Source: Methanobacteriota archaeon
GTDB taxonomy: Archaea; Thermoplasmatota; Poseidoniia; Poseidoniales; Poseidoniaceae
Assembly (NCBI GenBank): GCA_018662715.1
Contig: JABJFP010000192.1
Coordinates: 1-9,079 of the forward strand
DNA: 9,079 bases
Direction of reading: 5' to 3'
The position numbers and the translations under genes are program-made. Shown piece after piece: positions 1-6,606 of this stretch. Under the pieces are notes generated by a model, which saw nothing but the letters and a program-made list of their open reading frames with translations, had not been told where the DNA came from and did no database searches. Numbering within the stretch: position 1 is the first letter of the stretch; every line of letters starts with the position of its first letter.

Positions 1-625
1 CTAGAGCACGCCTGCGGTGGCTGAATTTTTGCTTAATTTCTAGAGAAACGGTACCAAAGGTGGCTCCATGAGTGCTCGTGACTCCATAGGTTCCGGCTGG
101 AAGAGGTTCACCCAAATCATTGAGGTCAAGCGGTATGAACACGGGGTCAAATCCAAAACCTTCTTCTCCGCTTGGGGCAGTGGAAATGGCTCCTGGACAT
201 GAACCGGTTCCAAGAATAACTTTCTCTCCGTCCCATAGAGCAGCTACCGCTTGAAACGAAGCGCTACGAAGGCTGGCAGCTTGGACGGGATCCTCGCTTT
301 GAAGATGGTTCAGAAGCCTCAAGATTCCTTGATTACCAATGGTTTTGAAGACATATGACGAATAAATACCCGGGAATCCATCCAAGGGTTCCACGAACAG
401 ACCTGCGTCTTCAACCATCACGTGAGTTTCCCCCTCAGGAAGATATTGCTTGGCTTGCTCGAGTTTGGCGATGGCTACATCTTCCAGGGAATCAAGTTGG
501 GGTTCAACAATCGTGCCTTTAGGCAAGGTCAATTGACGGACTTCAAATCCCAAAGGTAAGAGATGGCTGGCTGCTTCGGCGAGTTTGCCTTTGTTTCCGG
601 TCAGGAACCAAATAACGGTTGACAT
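1..625 (-). CDS. rdgB: Ham1/RdgB-type XTP/dITP (non-canonical purine NTP) pyrophosphatase, truncated at the window edge
   Basis: This is an open frame of 208 codons, read by translating the reverse strand; its 3' end lies outside the window. The family hydrolyses XTP, ITP and dITP to the monophosphate plus pyrophosphate in the cytosol, keeping deaminated purines out of nucleic acids. Visible motifs are the nucleotide-binding TGNKGK (residues 9-14), VEDAGLFV (71-78), GFPGIYSSYVFKTIG (83-97, typical of the archaeal/eukaryotic branch), EEGFGFDPVF (154-163) and SHRRRAL (202-208), which normally lies close to the C-terminus, so probably only a short tail is missing. ATG 625 gives the usual short lead-in to TGN. 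An in-frame ATG at 637 adds MGWT and has a better SD (AGGGAG, 7 nt upstream), so that start is open. A segment of about 20 residues between DPVF and the SHR motif looks longer than usual. It is divergent from crcB. Confidence 0.92.
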   Translation of the reverse strand, partial: MSTVIWFLTGNKGKLAEAASHLLPLGFEVRQLTLPKGTIVEPQLDSLEDVAIAKLEQAKQYLPEGETHVMVEDAGLFVEPLDGFPGIYSSYVFKTIGNQGILRLLNHLQSEDPVQAASLRSASFQAVAALWDGEKVILGTGSCPGAISTAPSGEEGFGFDPVFIPLDLNDLGEPLPAGTYGVTSTHGATFGTVSLEIKQKFSHRRRAL

Positions 626-718
626 CGTCCATCCCATTCTGTCACTCCCTATGACGATGCCTCCTTTTCACCGAGATTTCAAAGGTAATTTGATAGCATG
701 GAGTGGTGACCATTGGAC

Positions 719-1090
719 ATGGTTTCTGATTGGATTGCAGTAGCAGCCGGAGGCGCTTTAGGGGCTCTTCTCAGATTTTGGGTGAGTGAAAGCATGCCTT
801 CAGATTCCTTTCCATGGGGAACGCTAACAGTCAATTTGCTCGGCTCAATTTTACTCGGAATGGTCACTGCTGCTGTGGCGGTTAACACATTGAGCGAAAC
901 ACAAGCACTCCTCTTTGGAACTGGTTTGCTCGGAGCATTTACGACGCTCTCTACTTTTTCGATTGAGAGTGCAACCCTTTGGGATGAACAACGTTGGGCA
1001 GAACTTACGGGTTACGTTTCAGCAACTGCCTTAGCAGGCCCAGCCCTTGCTTTACTGGGCTGGAAGGTGACGGAATCGTTGTTGAGCTAA
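719..1090 (+). CDS. crcB: CrcB/Fluc fluoride ion channel
   Basis: A 123-residue, four-helix membrane protein, normal length for Fluc channels, which act as antiparallel dimers that let cytosolic fluoride leak out of the cell. Family signatures are GGALGALLRF (residues 11-20), GTLTVNLLG (34-42, with the conserved pore Asn39) and GAFTTLSTFS (72-81). The last is the signature that normally reads TTFSTF; its first phenylalanine is Leu77 here, while Phe80 is kept. I chose ATG 719. An in-frame TTG at 713 adds two residues, and an in-frame TGA at 707-709 excludes anything further upstream. GGAG (700-703) and GGTGA (705-709) are possible ribosome sites for either start. The TAA stop is 2 bp from the stop of convergent nadA. 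I see no fluoride riboswitch in the 93 bp upstream. Confidence 0.93.
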   Translation: MVSDWIAVAAGGALGALLRFWVSESMPSDSFPWGTLTVNLLGSILLGMVTAAVAVNTLSETQALLFGTGLLGAFTTLSTFSIESATLWDEQRWAELTGYVSATALAGPALALLGWKVTESLLS

Positions 1091-1092
1091 AC

Positions 1093-2256
1093 TCACTTGA
1101 GAATGTTCAGCATCCGATTCAAGGCCAAAAGTGCCCCTTCCTGAACGTCATTTGGAACAATAATTTGGTTGGGTTTCTCTCCCTTCACCAGACGTTCAAG
1201 CACGTCCATGAGATAAGCGGGGTGAATCATGTACATGGTGGAACACGGGCAAATCTCATCGTCAAGGCACTCTATGTGCTTGTCGGGATGTTCCCTTGCA
1301 AGGCGTGCAACCATGTTGATTTCTGTGCCGATTGCAATTGAAGAGCCAGCAGGTAGTTCACCGACAAAATTCCGAATGTATTGCGTTGAGCCGAAAGCAT
1401 CGGCCAAGTCCACAGTTTCTCGAGGACATTCAGGGTGGACCACAACAATTCCATCAGGATGTTCAGCGCGAAACGTATGAATTTGTTCGGGTGTGAATCG
1501 CTTGTGCACAGAACAGAAGCCATGCCAGAGAATAATTCTTGAATCCTTTATTTCACCCATGGCGCCAATTCCAGGCGTCCAAGTAGGCATTTTTTCTGTA
1601 TCAATCCCCATGGCAATGCCGGTATTTCGTCCGAGGTGTTGATCGGGGAAGAAGAGTACTGCTCCACCATCACCTGCTCGTTCAAACGCCCAATTGAGGA
1701 CGCCCTGTGCATTTGAAGAGGTGCAAACAACCCCGCCATGACGGCCAACGAAATCTTTCAAATCTGCACTGGAATTCATGTACGTCACAGGGACAAGGTA
1801 ATGTTCACCTTGAGGCGCTGGTTCATCCGGATGATCTCTATCAAGTGGGTCCTTGAGCCCAGATAATGCAAGTAACTCCTCCCAAGCAACTTCAACCTCT
1901 ACGAGGGTGGCCATGTCTGCCATTGAGCATCCGGCTCGCATGTTGGGTAAGACCACAGTTTGGTCATCAGTGGTCAAGATATCTGCCGATTCGGCCATAA
2001 AATGGACGCCACAGAAGACAATGTGTTTTGCTGTTGAGGAAGCTGCCTGCTGGCTAAGCATGAATGAATCCCCGAGGAAGTCGGCATGCATGACAATGCT
2101 GTCACGCTGATAATGATGGCCAAGGATGAGAAGGTCATCACCAAGTTGGGCCTTCAGTTCCTGAATTCGGTCGCTCACAGCTTGTTCTTCCATGGACAGG
2201 GATGTATCCATGAAGTCAACAGAACACATTGGAAGGGTCAACGACATGGCTCTCAT
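1093..2256 (-). CDS. nadA: Quinolinate synthase A, [4Fe-4S] enzyme, long Bacillus/cyanobacterial type
   Basis: NadA condenses iminoaspartate with dihydroxyacetone phosphate to quinolinate, the first dedicated intermediate of de novo NAD synthesis. From ATG 2256 the protein has 387 residues. Motifs are LGHHYQRD (45-52), CGVHFMAES (82-90), VLPNMRAGCSMADM (102-115), FFPDQHLGRNT (202-212), WHGFCSVH (244-251), HPEC (274-277), GTEINMVARL (310-319) and ICPCSTMYMIHPAYL (335-349), ending in ALLALNRMLNI. The three expected cluster cysteines are Cys110, Cys248 and Cys336. The frame stays open to 2361, but those extra 35 residues would run into bud32 and are not family-like. A TATA-like TTTCAAAAA is centred 24 bp before ATG 2256, suggesting a leaderless start there; ATG 2247 is also possible. 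The sequence resembles bacterial NadA of the Bacillus type, so bacterial origin is plausible (inference). nadB and nadC are not in the window. Confidence 0.95.
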   Translation of the reverse strand: MRAMSLTLPMCSVDFMDTSLSMEEQAVSDRIQELKAQLGDDLLILGHHYQRDSIVMHADFLGDSFMLSQQAASSTAKHIVFCGVHFMAESADILTTDDQTVVLPNMRAGCSMADMATLVEVEVAWEELLALSGLKDPLDRDHPDEPAPQGEHYLVPVTYMNSSADLKDFVGRHGGVVCTSSNAQGVLNWAFERAGDGGAVLFFPDQHLGRNTGIAMGIDTEKMPTWTPGIGAMGEIKDSRIILWHGFCSVHKRFTPEQIHTFRAEHPDGIVVVHPECPRETVDLADAFGSTQYIRNFVGELPAGSSIAIGTEINMVARLAREHPDKHIECLDDEICPCSTMYMIHPAYLMDVLERLVKGEKPNQIIVPNDVQEGALLALNRMLNILK

Positions 2257-2271
2257 ATGGGGTAAACGCTC

Positions 2272-2312
2272 ACCCTTTTTGAAACAGTGGTTAGGAGTGA
2301 ACTTTGAAAACT
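2272..2312. promoter_or_regulatory. Divergent nadA/bud32 promoter region with two TATA-like boxes
   Basis: The 75-bp gap between nadA (ATG 2256, minus) and bud32 (ATG 2332, plus) has two similar A/T tracts in G/C-richer surroundings. TTTTTGAAA at 2276-2284 reads TTTCAAAAA toward nadA and is centred about 24 bp before its ATG. ACTTTGAAAA at 2301-2310 is centred about 26 bp before the bud32 ATG. Archaeal TATA boxes lie about 26-27 bp before the transcription start, so both genes would be leaderless or nearly so. Neither start has a convincing SD at normal spacing, which agrees. No transcript data are available to confirm this. Confidence 0.55.
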
Positions 2313-2331
2313 GGTACCCTATGAGCGGGAC

Positions 2332-3012
2332 ATGGCCTTCATCGAAGAGCATCGGCTCCATTTAGGGGCGGAGGCGGACGTGTGGCGAGGTACGTGGTTT
2401 GGGAAACAAGCCGTCCGAAAACAACGGAGGCCTCGTTCTTGGCGGCATGCTGACCTTGACCATCGCCTTGGTGTTCGCCGGATGACCAGTGAGGCTCGCC
2501 TTCTGATTCGCTTGCGTAAAACCGGACTCCCAGTCCCTGCTGTTTGGGATTTAGACTTGGAGGGAGGTCAGTTGGTCTTGGAATGGCTCCCAGGTCGGAC
2601 ACTCATCGAACTTCTAAACGACGAAAATGCAGAGCCTCAGTCTATTGAGCGTGCGTTGAAATCCGTTGGTTCTGCTGTCCGGAACTTGCATAGAGAAGCA
2701 ATGACTCATGGAGACCTATCAACCAACAACGTCCTCATCAACCAAGAGGATGTTTATCTTATTGATTTTGGATTGGCCGCTGTTGAATACGAAGTCGAGA
2801 GGTTCGGAATTGACCTCCATGTCCTTGATGAAATTCTTGGCGCATCCCACCCTCAGTGGGATGGTGCCATTGATTGGGTGTTAGAGGGTTATGCTGGAGT
2901 GGATGCTCAACTTGGACCGGCTCCAGTTCTTCAAGGCGGCAAGGTGCCTACTGCAAGCGAAGTACTGACCCGATTGGACGATATCCGTCAACGGGTTCGC
3001 TATCATGGTTGA
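2332..3012 (+). CDS. bud32: Bud32/PRPK-type kinase-ATPase of the KEOPS complex (tRNA t6A synthesis)
   Basis: A 226-residue small protein-kinase fold. Bud32 works with Kae1, Cgi121 and Pcc1 to make N6-threonylcarbamoyladenosine at A37 of ANN-decoding tRNAs; its ATPase supports Kae1. Visible elements are the short nucleotide loop GAEADVW (12-18), a lysine in AVRKQR (Lys30, aligned to the family ATP-binding lysine), WRHADLD (37-43, the YRhpeLD-like signature), a helix-C glutamate (Glu54), the catalytic loop HGDLSTNN (126-133, Asp128 and Asn133), LIDFGLA (143-149, Asp145) and FGIDLHVL (158-165). The length matches stand-alone Bud32; many archaea fuse it to Kae1, but no Kae1 domain follows here and kae1 is not in the window. 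The C-terminus ends VRYHG rather than the basic tail often seen. Its last 10 bp overlap the convergent PAP2 gene. A TATA-like box lies about 26 bp before the ATG. Confidence 0.94.
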   Translation: MAFIEEHRLHLGAEADVWRGTWFGKQAVRKQRRPRSWRHADLDHRLGVRRMTSEARLLIRLRKTGLPVPAVWDLDLEGGQLVLEWLPGRTLIELLNDENAEPQSIERALKSVGSAVRNLHREAMTHGDLSTNNVLINQEDVYLIDFGLAAVEYEVERFGIDLHVLDEILGASHPQWDGAIDWVLEGYAGVDAQLGPAPVLQGGKVPTASEVLTRLDDIRQRVRYHG

Positions 3013-5081
3013 AGTGCGATTGAACGCTCATGACGTCGTTCTCCTTGTCGCTGCCACATGTTGAAGAACACGATAACGACGGCAAGAATGACGCCAAGTT
3101 GGAGAACGATGCTGGAGTACAATCGCAATTCAGGCTCCCATGAGTGAATCTCTACAGAAAGGGTTTCATCTTCCAGCTGGAAATATACAAGGTGATTTTC
3201 GAGGACTTGCGGCCCCCACTGGTCGTTTTCATCAACGGTGAGAACTTGTGTTGTATTTGTTCCAAGCGTGGTAAAGTGAATTTCTCGGTCAAGATATTCA
3301 TCTCGGGGAGCTATTGGGTTGTAGTGGTCTCGTGCTGCCCAAGCAAGAATTCCGTTTCCAATGGATGGGTCAGACACATGGTATTTCGCGTTACTACCAA
3401 GCCATTGCATGGCTGTTGAACGGTTGTAAACCACCAAACGGTCGGTTGCAGTGACGTTGACCGTCACAGCAAGATATTCCCGATTGAAAGCAATGTCAAC
3501 AATCGAAGCGTTCTCCATGTCGACAGGCGTCCCCCATTCTGCCAGGATTTCGTCTTCCTCTATGGCAGCGCTTGCATTGATTTGGTACTCAGTCTGTCCC
3601 TTCACACCCATTTGAACCACATTCACCAAGGTCAAATCATCTGAAGAAACAAAAGCAACTTCTGAGCCTGAACCTGCAATATAAACAACAGATTCGAAAG
3701 GTTCGAGAGGAATAGAAAGTGGAGTGCCGTCTAAATTCATAGCGAGTAAATCACCACTTTGCACGTAAACAACAGCAAGTTTTGCTCCATAATCTACCAA
3801 CATTAACCGATCAGGACGTTCCATTGGGATGGAATGCAGTAACACGTCATCTTGCTCAACATCAACCACCGATAGATGGGTCGAATTCGCAGCCACCAAC
3901 GTTGTCCCTGAAACTGCATAAGGTGAATCAATCGTTAACTCCAAGGAATCGAGTTCGTAAGGTTCAGAGCCTGTCTCGGAGAGATTGTGCACGAGCATAA
4001 CGGCTTCACCACTTTGATTGTCAAGAGTGAACAACCACCCGTCAACTGCTGCCGCACCTTCTGGAGCCTCTACCCCACCGGCTGGTAGTGCGCTGTGGGT
4101 CAAATCCCACGTGATGACAGAGGAAACCACGATGAGGATAACGAAAGCGATTCTTCCGGTCTCTCGACTTGTTGGATTTCGATAACGACGGAACGTAGAT
4201 TGAAATCTTCCTTTGATAAAACTCAGAGCATCCTTTGGTTTTGTCAGCACCGTCACGATACGGGCGTTCATGGTACGCTCGTCAAAGAACTTCCACCATG
4301 TGTTGGATGTTCGGTCCGCAAGAGAGACTGCCGCTCCTGCAATTAGCATCCCTCCAATGATGTCCAAGAACCAATGAATTCCGAGATAAATAATGGTAAA
4401 TGCTGTGACCGTAGTGTACAGGAAGACGGTATGCCTGTATCGGTTCCATCGGCGGTCGTCATCAAAACGGGTCAAACACAACCAAACAGCAAATGGAATT
4501 CCAATGTGGAGCGAGGGCATACCGTTGGTGAACGGGTCAATACGACGGAACCAATCAGCAATCTCAGGAGTGAGCGTATACGCCAAGGTTTGCATTTCTG
4601 GAATCGTGTCCCCTGTCACTCTGACGTTGAAAAACAGATAGAACGGGACCGCCAAAATATACACCCATGCAATCGAGAGCGTCACTCGGTCTGCGAGCCA
4701 GCGGTCATCAAAATATGCGAAGTAGAAGATAGAGACATAGCAAATAAACATGAATCCAGCCACATAAAAGTGAGTTAGGAAGGTCGTAAGAAACGAATTT
4801 TGAAAGGTTTGTTGGACCCAGAGCACGAGATTTCCTTCAATGGCCCAGATATAGGGCGTCATATCTAGGCCAGTACTTGCCATGAGAAGGCGGTCAATTT
4901 GGTCGAGACCATCTTTTGCATTGTAAATGAAAAAAACAATCAGTATATGGACCCAATACCGCCGAAAGAAATCAACGAACGGAGGCAAGGAAACATTGGC
5001 CCATGGAGGTTTGAAAACCGGCAGAAGGATGACACCCAGTGCGAGTGCACTGATCAACCAAGTGAGGTAAACACTCTGCAC
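3003..5081 (-). CDS. PAP2-superfamily membrane phosphatase fused to a large extracytoplasmic beta-rich domain and C-terminal membrane anchor
   Basis: A 692-residue multi-domain membrane protein. The N-terminal half (about 1-260) has several hydrophobic helices (near 5-23, 42-55, 98-123, 133-152, 193-205, 216-234, 238-255) and the PAP2/AUR1-type phosphatase motifs: NGMPSLH (186-192) and YLGIHWFLDIIGG (232-244), with His192, His236 and Asp240. The first PAP2 motif (K-x6-RP) is not convincing; KDGLDQIDR (56-64) is the nearest match. Such enzymes dephosphorylate lipid phosphates or transfer phospho-headgroups; the substrate here is unknown. A single helix (about 311-325) follows, then about 325 residues (326-651) of short beta-strand-like repeats, perhaps a propeller, with eight N-x-S/T sequons, then a final helix (655-674) and a basic tail. 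The start is GTG 5081, the first start codon after an in-frame TGA, with GGAG 10 nt upstream. It is the last gene of the minus-strand cluster. Confidence 0.86.
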   Translation of the reverse strand: MQSVYLTWLISALALGVILLPVFKPPWANVSLPPFVDFFRRYWVHILIVFFIYNAKDGLDQIDRLLMASTGLDMTPYIWAIEGNLVLWVQQTFQNSFLTTFLTHFYVAGFMFICYVSIFYFAYFDDRWLADRVTLSIAWVYILAVPFYLFFNVRVTGDTIPEMQTLAYTLTPEIADWFRRIDPFTNGMPSLHIGIPFAVWLCLTRFDDDRRWNRYRHTVFLYTTVTAFTIIYLGIHWFLDIIGGMLIAGAAVSLADRTSNTWWKFFDERTMNARIVTVLTKPKDALSFIKGRFQSTFRRYRNPTSRETGRIAFVILIVVSSVITWDLTHSALPAGGVEAPEGAAAVDGWLFTLDNQSGEAVMLVHNLSETGSEPYELDSLELTIDSPYAVSGTTLVAANSTHLSVVDVEQDDVLLHSIPMERPDRLMLVDYGAKLAVVYVQSGDLLAMNLDGTPLSIPLEPFESVVYIAGSGSEVAFVSSDDLTLVNVVQMGVKGQTEYQINASAAIEEDEILAEWGTPVDMENASIVDIAFNREYLAVTVNVTATDRLVVYNRSTAMQWLGSNAKYHVSDPSIGNGILAWAARDHYNPIAPRDEYLDREIHFTTLGTNTTQVLTVDENDQWGPQVLENHLVYFQLEDETLSVEIHSWEPELRLYSSIVLQLGVILAVVIVFFNMWQRQGERRHERSIALQP

Positions 5082-5117
5082 TCAACATCAACTCCAAACA
5101 GCGGTCGGTGAGTCCTG

Positions 5118-5153
5118 TTCAATAATGCGTCGTATCATTGAACCCAATTTGGG
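5118..5153. promoter_or_regulatory. Two adjacent inverted repeats in the DUF971-PAP2 gap
   Basis: The 76-bp gap between the DUF971 stop and the PAP2 start contains TTCAATAAT (5118-5126) facing ATCATTGAA (5134-5142) across a 7-nt loop, with 8 of 9 positions paired. Immediately next to it is CCCAATTTGGG (5143-5153), an 11-nt palindrome. On the minus-strand transcript the palindrome comes first, then the hairpin, then the PAP2 ribosome site. They could be an intercistronic terminator or processing site, or an operator for separate PAP2 expression. There is no T-run typical of a strong archaeal terminator. Confidence 0.4.
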
Positions 5154-5157
5154 ACGA

Positions 5158-5511
5158 TTACCATGCTCCATGCACGTAGGGCTTGCCACGGTCTGGGTCT
5201 TTTCGTTGTGCGAGGTCGTAAATTCGCTCAAAGCGAAAAATTCCGCTTGAGCAACCCGTCTGCCACTCGAAAGCAAGAGCGTATTTTCCAATGGTCCGAA
5301 CCTGTGGTTTCTCCGGAGGGTGAGCCTCAACTTGACGGCGAAGGGTTTTGCTGGTTTCATCGTCGTTGCGCATTGGAGAGCATTTGGCACAGGGGCACGC
5401 ATGTCTGAGGTCATCGTAGGAGACAACATATGTGGTATCGTCATTGTATGAGAGGACCATTTCGGTAGTTTTCCGCTCAAGTTTCTTGAGGTTAGGAAGT
5501 TCTGAACTCAT
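5158..5511 (-). CDS. DUF971 (GBBH-like N-terminal) domain protein, probable partner of the adjacent Mrp ATPase
   Basis: A 117-residue protein with one DUF971 domain, the fold also found at the N-terminus of gamma-butyrobetaine hydroxylase and the C-terminus of HCF101-type Mrp proteins. Visible signatures are VLSYNDDTTYVVSYDDLR (residues 19-36), HACPCAKC (37-44; cysteines 39, 41 and 44), the VRTIGKYALAFEW segment (91-103) and GIFRFERIYDLA (109-120 by family alignment, approximate). In gamma-butyrobetaine hydroxylase the C-x-C-x2-C triplet and a later histidine hold zinc. The later site, W-x-D-G-H in most DUF971 proteins, reads WQTGC here, so a cysteine replaces the histidine. It begins 9 nt after the mrp stop, with GAGGTG overlapping that stop, so the two are probably translationally coupled. 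A competing frame at 5480-5088 has no recognisable domain. Confidence 0.86.
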   Translation of the reverse strand: MSSELPNLKKLERKTTEMVLSYNDDTTYVVSYDDLRHACPCAKCSPMRNDDETSKTLRRQVEAHPPEKPQVRTIGKYALAFEWQTGCSSGIFRFERIYDLAQRKDPDRGKPYVHGAW

Positions 5512-5523
5512 GGATTCACCTCA
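5512..5523 (-). promoter_or_regulatory. Shine-Dalgarno site coupling mrp and the DUF971 gene
   Basis: Read on the minus strand, the mrp stop TGA is embedded in GAGGTGAATCC followed directly by the ATG at 5511. GAGGTGA lies 4 nt from the start codon and overlaps the mrp stop. This supports ATG 5511 as the start and co-translation of the two proteins from one message. Confidence 0.7.
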
Positions 5524-6534
5524 AATGATTTCAAGCCCATCATCTGAGCCGTTTCCGAGTTGCTCCTGAATGGCAGAGACTACTTTGGCAAAGGCAATCG
5601 CCGATGCGCCTTCAGGGTCAGAAACGATACGATGGACACCATCATCACCGCCACGAACGAACCCAGGGTCAAATGGAAGCGCTCCGAGGAATGGAACTCC
5701 GAATTCTTCTGCAGTGGACTTTCCTCCGCCTTCCTTGAAAATATCCAATGTAAACTGAAAGCGTCCTTCTTTGTCTGCGGTGGCATCAACAGTTTTCCCA
5801 CCTGGGCCTGCAACTGAGAAGCTGCTCCCGGGTTCTGCAGTCCCTTGTACGGTGTATCCGCTCATGTTCTCAACAACACCCAAGACTGGGACTTTGAGAG
5901 ATTCAGAAAACGTAATTGACTTGCGGCTGTCAAGGAGAGCAACTTGTTGAGGAGTTGTAACAATGACCATGCCGTCAATGTTCGGAAGCGATTGAGCCAC
6001 GGTAAGAGGCTCGTCGGAGGTACCCGGGGGGAAATCGATGACAAGGTAGTCAAGTTCTCCCCATTCAACGTCGCCAATAAATTGCTGAATAGCACCCAAC
6101 TTGATCGGTCCTCGCCAAACAACCGGTGTATCTTCGTCTTCAAGTAAGAAGGCCATGCTGATGACCTTCACACCAAGGTGCCCTTGTGCTGGATGAATGC
6201 GCTTGTTTTCAACATGGAGCCGGCGACCGTCAAGTCCCATCATTTTGGGAACATTCGGGCCAGTGATATCGATGTCAAGAATACCAACACGGAATCCTTG
6301 CTGGGCGAGTGAGAGCGCAAGGCCGGTACTTACTGTGGACTTACCCACACCTCCTTTTCCGGACAGCACCATGATTTTGTGTTTGATCTGGCGGCCAATT
6401 TCTTCCATTGACATCTTACGCTTCATCTGCGCGTATGCCTGTTCCATCTGTTTTTGTTCCTGAGGCGATGGAGCGGGTGCTGGAGTGGACTCGCCGGTAC
6501 TTGGAGAGTTGAGGGTCACGGGTGAATCGGCCAT
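5521..6534 (-). CDS. mrp: Mrp/Nbp35/ApbC-family P-loop ATPase lacking all cysteines
   Basis: A 337-residue cytosolic ATPase of the MinD/Mrp class, whose members carry iron-sulfur clusters and hand them to target proteins. After a Pro/Ser/Thr/Gln-rich leader (1-28) and a short helix comes the deviant Walker A SGKGGVGKS (58-66), then DIDITGPNVPKMMG (87-100), VVWRGPIK (128-135), DFPPGTSDE (167-175), TTPQQVALLDSRK (183-195), VENMSGY (201-207) and GVPFLGALPFDP (259-270). No N-terminal DUF59/MIP18 domain is present. The family normally has CxxC right after the VENMS motif, bridging a cluster across the dimer; here that place has TVQGTAEPGSS and a Gly/Asp-rich stretch of about 40 residues, and the whole protein contains no cysteine. 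ATPase function looks intact; classical cluster binding does not. It lies 72 bp after the small membrane protein gene and is coupled to DUF971. No SD is visible at ATG 6534. Confidence 0.92.
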   Translation of the reverse strand: MADSPVTLNSPSTGESTPAPAPSPQEQKQMEQAYAQMKRKMSMEEIGRQIKHKIMVLSGKGGVGKSTVSTGLALSLAQQGFRVGILDIDITGPNVPKMMGLDGRRLHVENKRIHPAQGHLGVKVISMAFLLEDEDTPVVWRGPIKLGAIQQFIGDVEWGELDYLVIDFPPGTSDEPLTVAQSLPNIDGMVIVTTPQQVALLDSRKSITFSESLKVPVLGVVENMSGYTVQGTAEPGSSFSVAGPGGKTVDATADKEGRFQFTLDIFKEGGGKSTAEEFGVPFLGALPFDPGFVRGGDDGVHRIVSDPEGASAIAFAKVVSAIQEQLGNGSDDGLEII

Positions 6535-6606
6535 GGTTTTACGAATGAATTGGGCTACTTCAACCCACCCACCGTCGATGGAAGGAATCCGTCGCTCGGT
6601 TCGGGG

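Noticed and set aside
626..718. Fluoride riboswitch upstream of crcB
   Set aside because: The 93-bp gap has no recognisable crcB-motif pseudoknot core, and the start is close to possible promoter elements.
994..1341. 115-residue plus-strand frame crossing the crcB/nadA junction
   Set aside because: It is a shadow spanning the ends of two well-supported genes with no recognisable domain.
2257..2361. 35-residue N-terminal extension of nadA
   Set aside because: It would overlap the start of bud32 and cover both TATA-like boxes, and it shows no similarity to NadA N-termini; ATG 2256 is preferred.
4374..4778. 134-residue plus-strand frame within the PAP2 gene
   Set aside because: It is antisense to membrane helices of a clear PAP2 protein, has polar low-meaning sequence and no promoter signal.
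5088..5480. 130-residue reading frame overlapping the DUF971 gene
   Set aside because: It is an out-of-phase shadow of a gene with clear DUF971 signatures, with no domain or ribosome site of its own.
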